From: Adiantum capillus-veneris
Taxonomy: Eukaryota > Streptophyta > Polypodiopsida > Polypodiales > Pteridaceae
NCBI GenBank assembly: GCA_014529385.2
Contig: CM043959.1
Span: 88,397,529-88,461,528 of the forward strand
Length of the DNA stretch: 64,000 bases
Direction of reading: 5' to 3'
In this document: piece by piece, positions 1 to 11,478 of the stretch
Layout of the letters: every line of letters begins with the position of its first letter
How positions within the stretch are numbered: position 1 is the first letter of the stretch
Notes under the pieces: generated by a model
What the model saw: only the letters and a program-made list of their open reading frames with translations
What the model was told of the DNA's origin: nothing
Database searches by the model: none
Position numbers and translations under genes: made by a program

Positions 1-1074
1 GGCGGAGTTTGGAGTTGAAGAGCAGAACAACGGATTTGGCGGAGCTATTTGGAAGCAGCAGAGAAGTGGACGTGGCTTGGGAATTCGATCGGCTTGGTTA
101 GTGTGCCCATCTTTGGAATGCGAGAAGGCCTCACAGATTTCCAGATCTTGCAACTTCAACATGGCCCCTCCTTGCTCGAACGCCGACGAAATCGACCAAA
201 ACCAACGAGTGGCTATGGATAGCAGATCGACAACCATCTAGTTAGCGGCCTATGCTTTGACACAATTCTCCAAGAAACTAGCAAGTTGTTTGGCTCGAGA
301 TTGTGAAGCCAAAAGCAATTGGTCAAGTTCGCTAGAGGACAACGGCAAATGCACCCTTGAGAAGGATGGCAGTACTAGTACTTAGTTAGCCGCCTCGGTA
401 CCCATTAGGTACGACAACAATTGTTATAAATGTGACTCGACGCTTTGTTTGGCTCAGGAATTTGAAGCAAAGGCAAAAGTAGGAACTCGCAATAGACAAA
501 GACAAAGACAAAGGCAAGCTGAACAGAGATTACGATAATAAAGATTTGACAGAGGAGGGATATTCTCGAGGTCCTTTACTTGCTTTGGGCACCAAGGTCC
601 TCTACTTTGAGGCTGCTCCTCATAACTCTCCCAAGCCAGCTCAATAATCCACTTGTGATGCCCTCTCTTGGGCTCCAAGTTATCGAGGTGAAGCTGCCCA
701 CAACGTTTTGAAACGTTGGTAGCAACCAAGGTGCGAGTAGGAAAGGGCAGTGGAGGGGCGTTTCAAAACGCCGTCGGCAAGGGGAGGTAGTGAGTTCGTG
801 GCGTATCAAAACTCAAGAGGCAGCAGGGAAGACATCGGACGGTCTTGGTTGCAGGGCGTTTCAAAACACTGTCCCGACAAGGGGAGGATGAAGGAGGTCG
901 CACTCGCCTAGCGCTTCCACTCTGCTGCCAGCGTTTTAAAACGTTGCGACAGCAAGCAACGCCTTAGGATGCCCACAATGCCCAAAACACCAAAAATTGT
1001 CCTGTCTCCCACCAACATTTTAGAACACCAACTCTAGTAGAGATAGGAGGATGGCGTTGCCGGCTAAGGGGGAG
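1..1074. other. Degraded repeat DNA upstream of W LTR
   Basis: No convincing gene. The last bases before 1075 are purine-rich (aagggggaga) and directly precede a TGTTAC LTR start, so this stretch is probably the 3' internal end of an LTR element. It contains a cluster of imperfect palindromes annotated separately. Confidence 0.4.
700..947. repeat. Cluster of CGTTTYRAAACG imperfect palindromes
   Basis: Four clear copies of a GCGTTTCAAAACGC-like word occur at 702-719, 757-772, 855-869 and 931-947, with a weaker one near 799. Each is near-palindromic around TTTYRAAA. Intervening sequence is not obviously repeated. Confidence 0.6.
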
Positions 1075-1142
1075 ATGTTACTGATCTCACTTGTTCTCTT
1101 TTGCGGGTGACGCCTTGCTCACCCAAGGTCACGGATCACTAT

Positions 1143-1455
<313 letters not shown>

Positions 1456-1907
1456 ACCAAGCTCCCCATTGGCAGTCCACATGGCACCTTCAGCAGTTTT
1501 CGCTGACATGCTGATGTGGCAGTGTACGGACGCCCGTAATTTGCACTGGCTGCTTTTGGCTAGCAGATTTTTGAGTAAAAGCTTTGGGCATAAAGCTTTT
1601 GAGTTATTTTTAATTGATTTTTGGGGCTCTGCTTTTGGGCATCCCTTGTAAGAATAAATAAGTCTATAGGTCCTCATTACTCAGAGCATTTGGACGCAAA
1701 GTCTAAGTGTAAGTTCCCGTAGACTCCTTTGTACTTTGCACGCAGATTAATATAAAAAGAAGTACCAAAAGGGGCGCCAGTCTTTGGGGCCAATACCTCT
1801 TGGTACGGAACTACGCCGGGCTGGGTCGTCTTTTGTGAACTGTTTTAAAGTGAACCTTTGCTGTGTCGCGGTAGAATGTAGACTTGGGGTGTCCAAGTTT
1901 GTTTTAG

Positions 1908-1920
1908 TGGTATCAGAGTA
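1908..1920 (+). promoter_or_regulatory. Primer binding site (initiator tRNA-Met)
   Basis: TGGTATCAGAGT, one base from the usual plant iMet primer site TGGTATCAGAGC, directly after the W LTR. The following ATG at 1920 overlaps its end. Confidence 0.75.
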
Positions 1921-2763
1921 TGGCCGATTTCTCTTCTACCGGGAAATCCGATCCTTTTCTCGCGACACTTATGGATTCCAACAAGAATCAATTGACTTCT
2001 TCTACATCTGCTAATGCGGGAGATCACGAAGAAGATTTTGATGACTTAACAGAGGAAGAGTACGGGCCACCACGGCCTACTCAGTACGAACTTCAAGAGA
2101 TGGAATGTCGCAGGAGGTTGACGAGTGCACAAAGCAGATGATTAAATTTGTGAAGTATGGGCAGTTTGCAAAATTTGTCTGAGCAAGTCATCGCAGAAGT
2201 GCATACCCAGTGGCAGAAAGCCACAGAACCACCCATCAAACCGGCAATCAAGAAATCTCCTTCTCCGAGGATGTTTACAGAGCAAGAATTACAGGAGGTG
2301 GTTCAGACACAGATCAGGCGGCTTTTTGGACGCGAACAATCAATCCAAAAAGCAAGTGAAAAAGCGCAAGAAGAGGATTGACTAGCCTGGTTATTTGGGC
2401 CGTCAATCTTCTTTTGCATCTGCAATAAAGTAGAAGAAGCGTGTACGATTTGAAGGACTACCCAGTTCTTCTTCTTCTTCTTCTTTTCCTTCTGACAGTT
2501 CTTCTAACTCTTCTGACTCGAGCAAGGAGGACAAAGAAGGCAAAAAGCGAAGCAAAAAGCAAAGCTTTGGAAAGGGCAAGAAAAAGGCAAAGAAACCGAG
2601 ATTTCGCCCATTTTTTGACAGTTTTACAGAGGAGTTATCCTCTGATAGTCCGGACTCCGATGACCATATATTTTATGCAAAGAAGAAGCATTTTGTCACG
2701 TGCACATTTAACCCTATGTGTATGCGGACAAGCTACTTTATGACGAGGATTCAGTTAACTTAG
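1920..2763 (+). pseudogene. Degraded gag-like leader ORF of W
   Basis: Starts at ATG 1920, 12 bases after the primer site, as in many plant gypsy gags. Frame 1 of the gene runs 1920-2381 with TGA stops at 2139 and 2151. It is acidic near the start (EEDFDDLTEEE) and then helical and charged. About 2383 the coding look shifts by one frame and continues to ~2763 through GYLGRQSSFAS, KKRVRFEG, a Ser run and a Lys-rich block. I do not recognise a family and see no zinc knuckle. A related acidic segment (EDLTEDDPG) lies at 11290-11470, after another W-like LTR, which supports it being part of this element family. The product is almost certainly dead. Confidence 0.45.
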
Positions 2764-3188
2764 GAAGTGTTGTGACACCTTTGTGAGTCTATTCGCAGAC
2801 TGTGCATGTCCAGGCAGTAGATGTATATCCTCTAGTTGCACACAACATGATCATCAGATTTACAGTCAGAACCCATTAGGAGCATTTTTACAGTGCACAG
2901 ACCTATTTTCCCTATTTTAACCATTTTCCACTTATTATTAATAAGTGACTTTGTTATTGAGAGCGGACCGTGCACTTAGCGGCCGGCCAATCGACGTGAG
3001 GTGGGAAAAAGCAACCTTGGTGTGAGGCTTGAGTGCAAGGCCGCCAAGGGGTGCGCCCGCGGGAAAGAGAAGAGCTCGGGTAAGAGAAGATATTTCTCTA
3101 AGCTAAAGAAGAACCTCAAGAACCCAAGAACCCAAAAACCACAAGAACCCAAGTTTCTCGTGAACTTAAGAACCCAAGATCTCAGTGT
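2764..3188. other. Non-coding stretch before V gag
   Basis: No gene seen. It is probably leader, and possibly LTR remnant, of the V element. 3110-3175 is rich in AAGAACCCAAGA-type words. Confidence 0.4.
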
Positions 3189-4299
3189 ATGGTGATCACT
3201 CGAAGCGGAATGGATACTTCGCGTGGAGGTGATGAGCATGGAAGTGGCGAAGAAGAATTTTCCCCACCAGGAGGTTTTTCCGACCCTCCCCCTCCCCCAT
3301 CTACACCAAGGATTGCACCAAATCCTATGGAGGCTTTGGTCAAGACGATCATGGACATGATGTTACAACAAGAAGCGCAACGCGTTGCCTTGGAGCGCGA
3401 GCGCGAAGAAAGAAAGGCATCCTTGGATCGCGAATGCGAAGAAAGACGGGCATCCGTGGATCGTGAGCGCGAACAAGCGCGCTTGGTGGCCGAGGAAAGA
3501 AAGGCAGAATAGGATCGCGAGCGCAAAGAAAGAAAGGCCGACTTGGAGCGTGAGCGTGAGCAAGTGCGCTTGGCGGCCGGAGAAAGAAAGGCAGCTATTG
3601 AGCTTGAGCGTGAGCAAGCACGTGAAGCCCAACGAGTAGCGGCCAATGACAGACGAGCGGCCTTGGAGTTAGAGCATGAAGTGCAGAGAGACGAACGCAT
3701 GCAAGAGTTGGTCCTACAAGTACTCACCTCAAAACCAGAGCCGACCAAAAATGTTGGAGATTCATCAAGTGGCGCAAGGCGAGATTCGGACTCCAACAAC
3801 CCCGTCACCGAGAAGATCACGTTCAGTAAGTATGACGGTAAGATGGATGTTACTATTATTCATTCTTGGTTGCATCAATTTAATGCTTATTTTGCGACAA
3901 CTAAGAAGACAGGAAATAGCAAGGTTTTAACGACAGCCATGTACCTTGCCGGTGATGCCATTAATTGGTACCACGCATGGCAAGAGACACAGTTGGCCGC
4001 GCACCTAGAGGAGGACGCGCCCCTTTCCTTCAATCGGGCCGACTTCCAAGACAAGCTCAAGGCGCAGTTTATGCCACCCCAATACCTAGCATTATTGAAG
4101 GACGATTGGCGTGGTCTCAAGCAAAATGGTATGCAAGTCATGTCCTTCTCTAATCGTGTTTTGCAGCTCGGTATCCAATTACGCAAATCGGATGATGAGC
4201 GCAAGGAGGCATTCCTTTATGGATTGGACGAGTATATGAAATTTGATGTCGAGGTACTCGATCAATCGATCTCAACAAGGCGGTAGCGATTGCTCTCGC
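3189..4299 (+). pseudogene. Ty3/gypsy gag of element V, first part (split gene)
   Basis: Capsid-type gag of a plant gypsy element. It begins MVITRSG, a start seen in plant gypsy gags. Residues ~60-180 are a long charged coiled coil of Arg/Glu-rich heptads. From ~210 it matches the retrotransposon gag domain (FSKYDGKMDV, AGDAINWYHAW, LKAQFMPPQY, DERKEAFLYGL). One in-frame TAG lies at 3510. Near 4262 the frame shifts by one base; the proper continuation is AVAIAL at the end. The gene is then cut at 4299 by the X array and resumes in the compatible frame at 23931. No pol was found. Confidence 0.8.
4295..4299. repeat. Left target-site duplication of X array (CTCGC)
   Basis: CTCGC directly before the LTR start TGTCACA at 4300. 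The partner after the last X LTR is CTCAC at 23926-23930, one base different. The gag frame on both sides agrees if one copy is removed. Confidence 0.7.
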
Positions 4300-4377
4300 T
4301 GTCACAAATGGGAGCGTATAGTAATATAAAATATATTCGGATAAATAGGATTTATCACTTATTATTGAAACCAAAGG

Positions 4378-4440
<63 letters not shown>

Positions 4441-6287
4441 CGACACAATACTGGGGACCAGAAGATGGGCTGGTCCCCCCCCCGTAATAGTATCTTTATT
4501 ACTTAGGAGAAGTCTATACAAGCACTTGAACCGAACGTATTACCACGTTCGTTCTAGAATAAGATTTGATGGTTCCCGGAAGCCCTATACCTAGGGCAAA
4601 ACCCTATTCCAAGGAACTTCCGTTCCTTATTCCAAATCCTCGATAATCAAGGTTCTCGCCTCTGGATCTCACCTTCCAGACTCAGGGCATGACATCCCTG
4701 TAACTCTTTTCCGACTCTGTTCCCAGAGACCTCTTCCTGCAGATAGCTATGCTTTCCCGGACGTGAAGTCCTTCCCTTGGGAATTTCAACTTCTGGATCA
4801 CATCTTGAGAGTCTACCACTCTCGGATCCGTGGATCTACTTTCCAAACTCCAGTACGAAACCCTTGGGCTGATCTGGCTCTAGTTCCTCAAAGCGCTTTT
4901 ATCTTGTATAGGCTCATGCCTTCCTTTGCTCCTACTCCCTCACGAAGAGGAAGTACACCTGCAATCAAAACTCAGAGATCATAACATGAAAATCGTTACC
5001 TTCACAATCTCGACGCTCGAAACGCAGCTTGGTTCTCGAAAAGCAATTCCTCGGAAGAGATCTCTACATAGAAAATCCTCTCTTCCAATCCTACACACAA
5101 AAGAGGGGTGTTCTCGGGTTCCTTCTCGTAAATCAGCCCCGTCTACGACGTTTATGGGCTGAAAACAGAGAAAAACAGCAGCTTGTCGCAATGGAAACAC
5201 GCTCTGTAGGCACTTCTTCGCGAGGGAACTCGAGCACTGGGTCCTGGCGACATCAGGTACACATGGGGCAACCATGGGCATCATCGACAACGTCTTCTTT
5301 TCGGCTAAAATCGGCAGCAGCATCTTCTCCTTGCGAAAACCGGTCTTCCCTCTGGGAGAGGGCATGTGATGCTTTTATAGCTCCCTGGCCACAACAAAGA
5401 TAGCAGAGCATTGGTTGCTCGTGTAGAGATTGCGGCCATTTTTTGTTTTTTTGCGCTGTTCTGCCAGAAAAAGAGAGAGAAATCGCTGGCTGGTTTTTGT
5501 TGCTTTATTTTCCAAGTGCTTGCCCACTTATTAAGTGGGCGGCCGACGTATTTTGAAAATAGTCTGAATCTGCCCAAAAACTCAATTAAACCTTATTGGT
5601 TAAAAACAATGCTTTCATAGCACTTCCCAGGCGTCCCTGGATGCAATCACATGCACAATTGCAATGCGGACATAGACTTCCTCGCGGGAAAGCATCTGCT
5701 TTCCTGAAAAGCAATCCCGCTTTCTCAAAAAGCATCTGTTTTTCCTCAAAGTTTCCTCTGAACCCATCTTCATTCAAGTGCTTGCTTTTCCTTGTGCACA
5801 ATTCTAACACAGTTTGGAATTTCCTCTTGACTATGGATATCCCCTTTCCGATGCACCCGTTACCCACCTTGCGACGCATCAGGAATACCCATCACCTAGT
5901 CCTTCCCTACCGAACTTACGGTACAATCTCCTTCACGATGCTTTATGTCACCCAACCTATGACGCATCAGAGATGTCCGTTCTCGGATGGTCGGATACTT
6001 CTTCCTAATGCTCCCTGTCACCCATCCGATGTGACGCATCAGAAGTACCCATTCGTGGTGGCCTTATAGATATTCGCGTTCAGTGCCCCCGTCATTACTT
6101 TGAATGACGCACTAGGAATACTGTGTACTCGGATGTCTCCAATGAGAAAAACCCTCTCACTTAAAAGTCCAATAATTCATTTAGAATTATTTTTCCTTGG
6201 TGTTCCAAGCGAGAAAACCCTCTCACTTATAAATCCAATAATTCATTTAGAATTAATTTTCTGTCAGATAAAGCGAATTTAGCAACA
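4300..6287 (-). mobile_element. X LTR a (left)
   Basis: Plus-strand edges are TGTCACAAAT and TTTAGCAACA, so the minus LTR reads TGTTGC..TGTGACA. It matches LTRs b and c along its length, including an (AT)n(AG)n tract (4379-4435) much shorter than in b (~16769-16881) and c (~21959-22076). The adjoining minus-strand purine run (AAGTGAGAGGGA, 6288-6300) is its polypurine tract. Confidence 0.8.
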
Positions 6288-8130
6288 TCCCTCTCACTTA
6301 TAAACAGTTGTCCTCAACTGTAGAGGTCCAACTGAACTGCTCGGAGAGAAACCGGAAAAATTCAAAATCTTGCTCAGTGGTGAGTGGAGCTGGTCCTTTT
6401 TCAGAAGAGAACTTAAAAATTAAATTAAACAAAAATTCAAGAATTCAATACTTACCTTACCGGTTCATGTCCTTCCTCGAGTACCTCAAGGATATCCTTC
6501 ACGAATCATCAAACTTACTAGCCATGTAAGAACTCGTCATTCGCGTCTTTCCAACAAATCGGAAGTTTCCTCATCCGAGAATCTGTAAACTCACTTTTGT
6601 CTTCTCAACCTCGAGAAGCATAATCCTCCTAGAAATCAATCTAGTTATGTGTCCTTGTGCATAATCCTGCACTGTTAGTCGAGAGGGTATTTAACCTCTT
6701 GTGTCCAAGTCATAGAGCATTAATCTCGATGTCTTTCTTTCACAAATAGAGGCTGCGATCACCTTAAAGAAGGTTCTTGTTCCAGGCCGTCACTCAACGT
6801 AGGCAGACGGTTTCAATCTGAAGATTGCTTGTGTACGGCGAAACTTCTCTCCAATCTTTTTCTCCTGCGAGTTATTACTACTAGCAGTGTTTTTCCGACG
6901 CGCATTAGCGTCTCTCCCATTTTGTAAACATAAGTTCAAACTCGGCCCACTGAAGGGCGAACCCGCTTTAGATCTCAATGATGTTCTCCTATATGTGGTT
7001 AAGGTAATTCTTACCATTTTAAAATGGTTGGCGAATTATACTCTTACGAACATAATTGTTCAAATTTATTCCAGGAGCGTGTAAATGCTACTTGACCTGC
7101 TCATGGAGAAACATATACCGCAACTGTAATGGTAAAAGCACATAACGTACTCAATGATGAACAACCATAAGAAAACCTCTTCTCCGTAGAGAAACTCAAA
7201 TTTCTTCTACCGAACACACCTCAAATAGAGATTCTCGTGTTGGAATATCCTTGCACGCAAAAAGGCGCTCAAGAGAGTATAACAAACTCCCGTACAATTC
7301 CTGAAAAGAAAGTTGGTTCATCTCATTCCATTCAGTAGAAAAAAAATTTGACTTGTAGATGACCCACCTTGGCATAGGTCTGCATCTTCGTGTGTTATCC
7401 ATGTACCCAAAGGTGTACATAATTCTTAAGTTGTGTTAGAGTTTCGGTGAACCTGGGAAATTACCTTTCCTTCGTAAGATCCTTAGAGTGAAGACGCTCA
7501 ACCTGGCGATCACTTGGCTCGATCTTAGAGCAAAACCCGCTCATCGAATAAACTTGGATTTCAAATGTGGAATTCTAAGGGCATAGGCCAAGGCCGTCTC
7601 TTGCTTCTTCCCTCATAAAGAGAGTATTCCTTCACTTGTGCAAAAAGCACTACCATATCTTCCCTTACCGGGTAGGGGTTGTGGGCTTAAAGAGTACTCA
7701 AGCTTAATGAAAGCTTTTCTTTGCTTGCTCATAATGGTTCCTTCATAATTTCCTACCCGTAGTAGCAGGTAATTTGTTCGAGAATTATCGGATACCAGAT
7801 CAATCATGGACCTTCTGGATGGTTAAGCAAAGCAATTCATCGTATAAAACAATGTTCTGACTCAACCCTACTCTCATAAATACTCAAGAGTGATATGCAT
7901 TCCTCGAGCGAAAAAGAAAACGCACTTTGTAACTTCCTCAAAGATGTAACTTTGATCAGACCTGCCCTCTCACTTGAAGTTTGAGGGTCTTCTATTCAAA
8001 AACTCAGAAGTTAGATTGAATTCCCTTACTCCAAACTTTCTTCGGATAGCAACGTATCCTTCGAGGAGAGGTAAAAAAAATTCATTATTTCTGTGTTCAA
8101 TGGTTCCTGTCCCACTGGGGGGATTAGATT
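6288..8130 (-). other. X internal region 1, non-gag part
   Basis: Between the polypurine tract and gag. Short open frames only, none recognisable as protease, RT or integrase. The same sequence, with small indels, recurs at 19150-21006, so it is a real part of the element. Confidence 0.6.
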
Positions 8131-8850
8131 CTAAAATTCTATGTACACTGAGGTATACACTTTCAGCTTGTATTGCTGACTCCACCATCCGCTGCAAAGT
8201 ATCTTGCGGATGTGTTTACAAAATTCAGGCAAAAGTCCTTCGTTAAACTTCTTTATCGTTTCTTCCTCAAAGAGGTTCAAGAAGGGGGCCGCCTTGGAAA
8301 GAGTGAACGAATACTGATTCACATAATCCATGACTCGCTCATGCTCCTATCGGGCAAACCGATCCCAATCTTCTTTGATGCCTTCCTCAAAGCATAGAGG
8401 AAAAAAATTTGTTCAAAAATTCAGCTTTGAATTGAATCCAAGTCTTGTTGTGAATTCCTTGCAGAGCTTTGGTATACCACCAAGTACTTGCAATCCCCCT
8501 TGAGGTGTTTGGTCACATGCCTCACCTTCGACGCTTCTGAGAAATTGCCATTTGCAAAGGCAACTTCAAACTGTCGAATCAAAGCGGTAGCTTTTGGGAC
8601 ATCTTCCTTTCCATCAAAAGTATCAAACTTGATCGAAGTGTTCTGAGGTCTAAAGACCTTCTTTATATCCTTCCCGGAATGACAGGATTTCTTGGCTATG
8701 GTTTTGGATTGATGTTCATGGATATTTTTTGGATTTTGAAGGATCTTGAGCATTCCGCTCCTTGGATTCTCTAGGTTCTTGAGCATCATGCTCTTGTCGC
8801 CTTCTCAGAGAATCCCAAGTCTTGTGTCAACTTCTTGTAGAGAGAAAAAT
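8131..8850 (-). pseudogene. X gag, copy 1
   Basis: Minus-strand Ty3/gypsy-type gag. The better part is 8789-8421, with KFDTFDGKEDVPKA, RQFEVAFANGNFSEASKVRH and HLKGD, the usual first helices of the gag domain. A frame change near 8420 leads into EHERVMDYVNQY and NLFEEETIKKFNEGLLPEF down to ~8131. No zinc knuckle was found. The start codon is not certain; ATG at 8789 is the first good one. Copy 2 lies at 21007-21665 and shares the same breaks, so some damage predates duplication. Confidence 0.7.
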
Positions 8851-8978
8851 TTTCCCAATTGTGCAAGCTTTTCCTGCAAGACTTAGGTTTCCGCCTGCTT
8901 GCTTCTCTCTTGGCTTGTCATGGCTTCTTCCCGTATCTTCCCAGAGTTGTCCTCCTTTACAGAGAAAGAGAGGAGACC

Positions 8979-8983
8979 ATGCT
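8979..8983. repeat. Left target-site duplication of Y (ATGCT)
   Basis: ATGCT directly before the Y LTR. The same five bases follow the other LTR at 16676-16680. Without Y the site reads as the intact sequence seen at ~21855-21870. Confidence 0.9.
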
Positions 8984-9394
8984 TGTTACGATTGTGACGT
9001 ATTCTTTACCTTCTTTACGTGATTCTCTTGCAGATACAAAGACGTATCAGATCAGAGACCCCTATTCTCGAAAGGATGCGTCTCTTCGACCAAGAGTTGC
9101 ACCTGTTCGGCGAATAGCCATGCCTCTTCAGCGAATGGCTGCACCTTTACGCCGAAGGGGTACAACTCTACAGCAGAGGGACACGACTATTGGCCTAGAG
9201 TCATGTCTATTGGCCTATGGTCATGTCTTTTCATCGTGTCTTTTCAGATTCTATATAAGAACCCTCTTGTAACAGATTCGAATCAATCAAACATACATTC
9301 CTCTCTTGTGTCTTTGTCTCTAGTCTAGTTCAGTTTTCCGTTTTCATCTAAGTACAGTTATGAATAAACACACTTAGTAGTAGTGTTCTTCACA
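8984..9394 (+). mobile_element. Y 5' LTR
   Basis: TGTTACGATTG to TTCTTCACA. Contains TCTATATAAGAACC (near 9250) as likely promoter TATA. Differs from the 3' LTR at only a few positions by eye, so the insertion is younger than X. Confidence 0.92.
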
Positions 9395-9395
9395 G

Positions 9396-9407
9396 TGGTA
9401 TCAGAGC
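9396..9407 (+). promoter_or_regulatory. Y primer binding site (tRNA-Met)
   Basis: TGGTATCAGAGC, perfect initiator tRNA-Met complement, one base after the 5' LTR. Confidence 0.93.
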
Positions 9408-10137
9408 AATTTTTTCCCGGGCCTCTGGACTTGGCGTCTACCTAACTTCGCCGTTGCTCACCCTACCCCCGACAATCTACGTGTTGTATGGCAGTAGAAG
9501 AACGGTGGTACACACACGAATTTGAGTATGAGGTAACTTAAATGTTTTATCCAATTCATACTTATACTATACTACAGAATACAATGATGTGTGTGTGCGA
9601 CATGTGTGTGTGCGACGTACCCGGCAATTTGCGAGTCCTTGTTCAAATTGGCCACTCGTACCCTTTCGCATGAAAGGTCTTACCAACAGTCATACCCTTT
9701 GGGCACCAAGAGACATAACTCTCCCCAAGTGAGAGTACTTTTTCCCAGCGATTGATCCTTGCAGCGTTCACATATTTACTAAGTGGCTGAATTAACACTT
9801 GCGCTACTGCAATCTTACGTGGAACATTTTTACGCTGACTGCACATAGTCTACGTTGGCTGATTATTGATCGCTGGATTCTTTGAAACGTTACGCTACAG
9901 CAACAAAAATATTACGCTGGCTGAAAGCTTATACTCACTTAAACTTATTAAAGTTTCTGTCCGCCCAAAGTTTGACCGGCTGCCCAAAGTCAGTTGGTTT
10001 AATTTACCAAAGGTTATAAAAAAAGAAAAAAAAAACATGGACAACAGCGAATCATTCTTACGGCAAATCGCCAGCGCTGGCTTTCCGGTACACACACTCC
10101 CTTGCGGTGATTCCTGCACGTCAATCTCGCACTCCTC
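9408..10137. other. Y leader / possible inserted DNA
   Basis: No gene recognised. Short TGTGTGTGCGAC duplications near 9590-9617. The distance from primer site to gag (about 2 kb) is long, and a W-like LTR lies inside it, so part of this is probably inserted sequence (fragment Z). Confidence 0.4.
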
Positions 10138-10614
10138 ATGGAGGATGACGCTTACGATGTTCCCGTTCCATACTTGTCGTACGTAGACGAAGTGCCAAAT
10201 GAAATTCTCCCAGAGAATCCCATTCTGCCATAACCTGCTCCTGCGCCCGTTCCCGAACCCATTCCAGTTCTGGACAGTCCCGCAGACATTCCATCGCTGG
10301 TTTACTCTCCAGCACCACCGAACCCGCTAGAACGTGAATACTTAGTACACATTTGTCAGCGCCGCTTTGGCTTCCAGCGTTGGTCGATTTGGAAAGTGAC
10401 CATTCAGTGTCAACAGGACGAGTTACAGCATTACGAGTTCATCCTTACTCGTTTCCCGCACTTGACACACCATATCTGTAACAAACTGCTGACGTGTCGA
10501 CCTACTGAAGAACGGAGCTACCGGCCGAGGGGCCTAAACCCTAAGAAGAACAAGCAACAAAAGAAGTGTCACAGAGTGATGACGTGGTTGTCCGAGAGCA
10601 GAAACCCTAACTGC
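10138..10614 (+). pseudogene. Unrecognised ORF, acidic/Pro-rich N-end, basic C-end
   Basis: From ATG at 10139 an open frame of about 158 codons has one TAA at ~10231. The first 70 residues are acidic and Pro-rich (PAPAPVPEPIPVL). The middle has Cys/His/aromatic residues (CQRRFGFQRW, HICNKLLTC) and the end is basic (PKKNKQQKK). It runs to the edge of the W-like LTR at 10566. I do not know the family. It may be an extra ORF in the 3' part of the Z element. Confidence 0.35.
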
Positions 10615-11240
10615 TGAAACCTTAATTCTGGAAACCCTAACCCTAAAACCTGCAAACCCTAATTTCTGCCAGAAACCCTAGCTGCTGAAACCCTAAAACC
10701 TGGAAACCCTAACCCTAAAACCTGCAAACCCTAATTCTGCTGCCAGAAACCCTAAAACTGCAGAAACCCTAACCCTAACCCTAAGGACAGATTTCTGCGT
10801 TTTGCGACGTGGCAGGCTGTATGGATTTCCATGATTTACGCTGGCAGCTTTTGGCATTGCTTTTTGGACTAGAAGCTTTTGAGTTTGAAAGTTTTTCATG
10901 TAAACTGCTTTTTGGACCAGAAGCTTTTGAGTTTCAAAGCTTTTCATGTAAACTGCGTTTTAGGCCAAGGGCCTTTAAATATGAGGTTAGGGCTCATTCT
11001 CTGGCATGCTTCCTGGAGAAGGTGCAGAGTCTGGAGTAGCGGCTTGTACTTTGATGATGCAATATAAAGAAATACCGAAAGGGGCGCCAAGGTTTGGGGC
11101 CAATACTCTCTAGGGTGGAATTCCGCCACTCCGTGTCGCGTGTCGTCTCTCTCTTTCAATTCAGTTGTTATTGAAGTGCTAAAAGTCTGTTCACTCTGTT
11201 CTTTTCTATTGGCACGTGGTGCCCACCTTGTGACAATATC
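10566..11240 (+). mobile_element. Z: W-like LTR inside the Y leader
   Basis: Begins TGTCACAGAGTGATGACGTGG, like the W LTR at 26604, and later shares the GAAGCTTTTGAGTTT words, AATATAAAGAAATACCGAAAGGGGCGCC and TTTGGGGCCAATAC blocks. A purine-rich run precedes it. The right edge is not sharply defined and no clear target duplication was seen, so a solo LTR is not proven. Confidence 0.55.
10611..10790. repeat. Telomere-like CCCTAAA repeats within Z LTR
   Basis: About 180 bp of degenerate plant telomere words (AAACCCTAA, AACCCTAACCC) spaced by ACCTG, CTGG and CTGCC linkers. A longer unit of about 73 bp repeats (starts near 10628 and 10701). It lies in the U3 part of an LTR, not at a chromosome end. 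Confidence 0.75.
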
Positions 11241-11478
11241 CCAGCATGTTTCGTTGATAGTCTTTCGGAGATCCAGACTGCGCACACGTTGGTCCCTTTA
11301 CATTCGGAGGCAATTGTGCCAGATTATACTCCTCTTACCCCAGAGCCCGACGAGGTCGAGGATCTCACAGAGGACGACCCGGGGTTTGCAGAGTTCATAG
11401 AGCCAGTTCACACACCGCCAACTTTGGCTACAGGGTGGAGTTTTTTAGCTTCGCCTCAATACGAACTCTGACTTCATC
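11241..11478 (+). pseudogene. Acidic leader ORF fragment after Z LTR
   Basis: An open frame to 11471 encodes an acidic Pro-rich peptide (PDYTPLTPEPDEVEDLTEDD). It resembles the acidic part of the ORF after the W LTR at 1920-2141 in position and composition. Function unknown. Confidence 0.35.
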
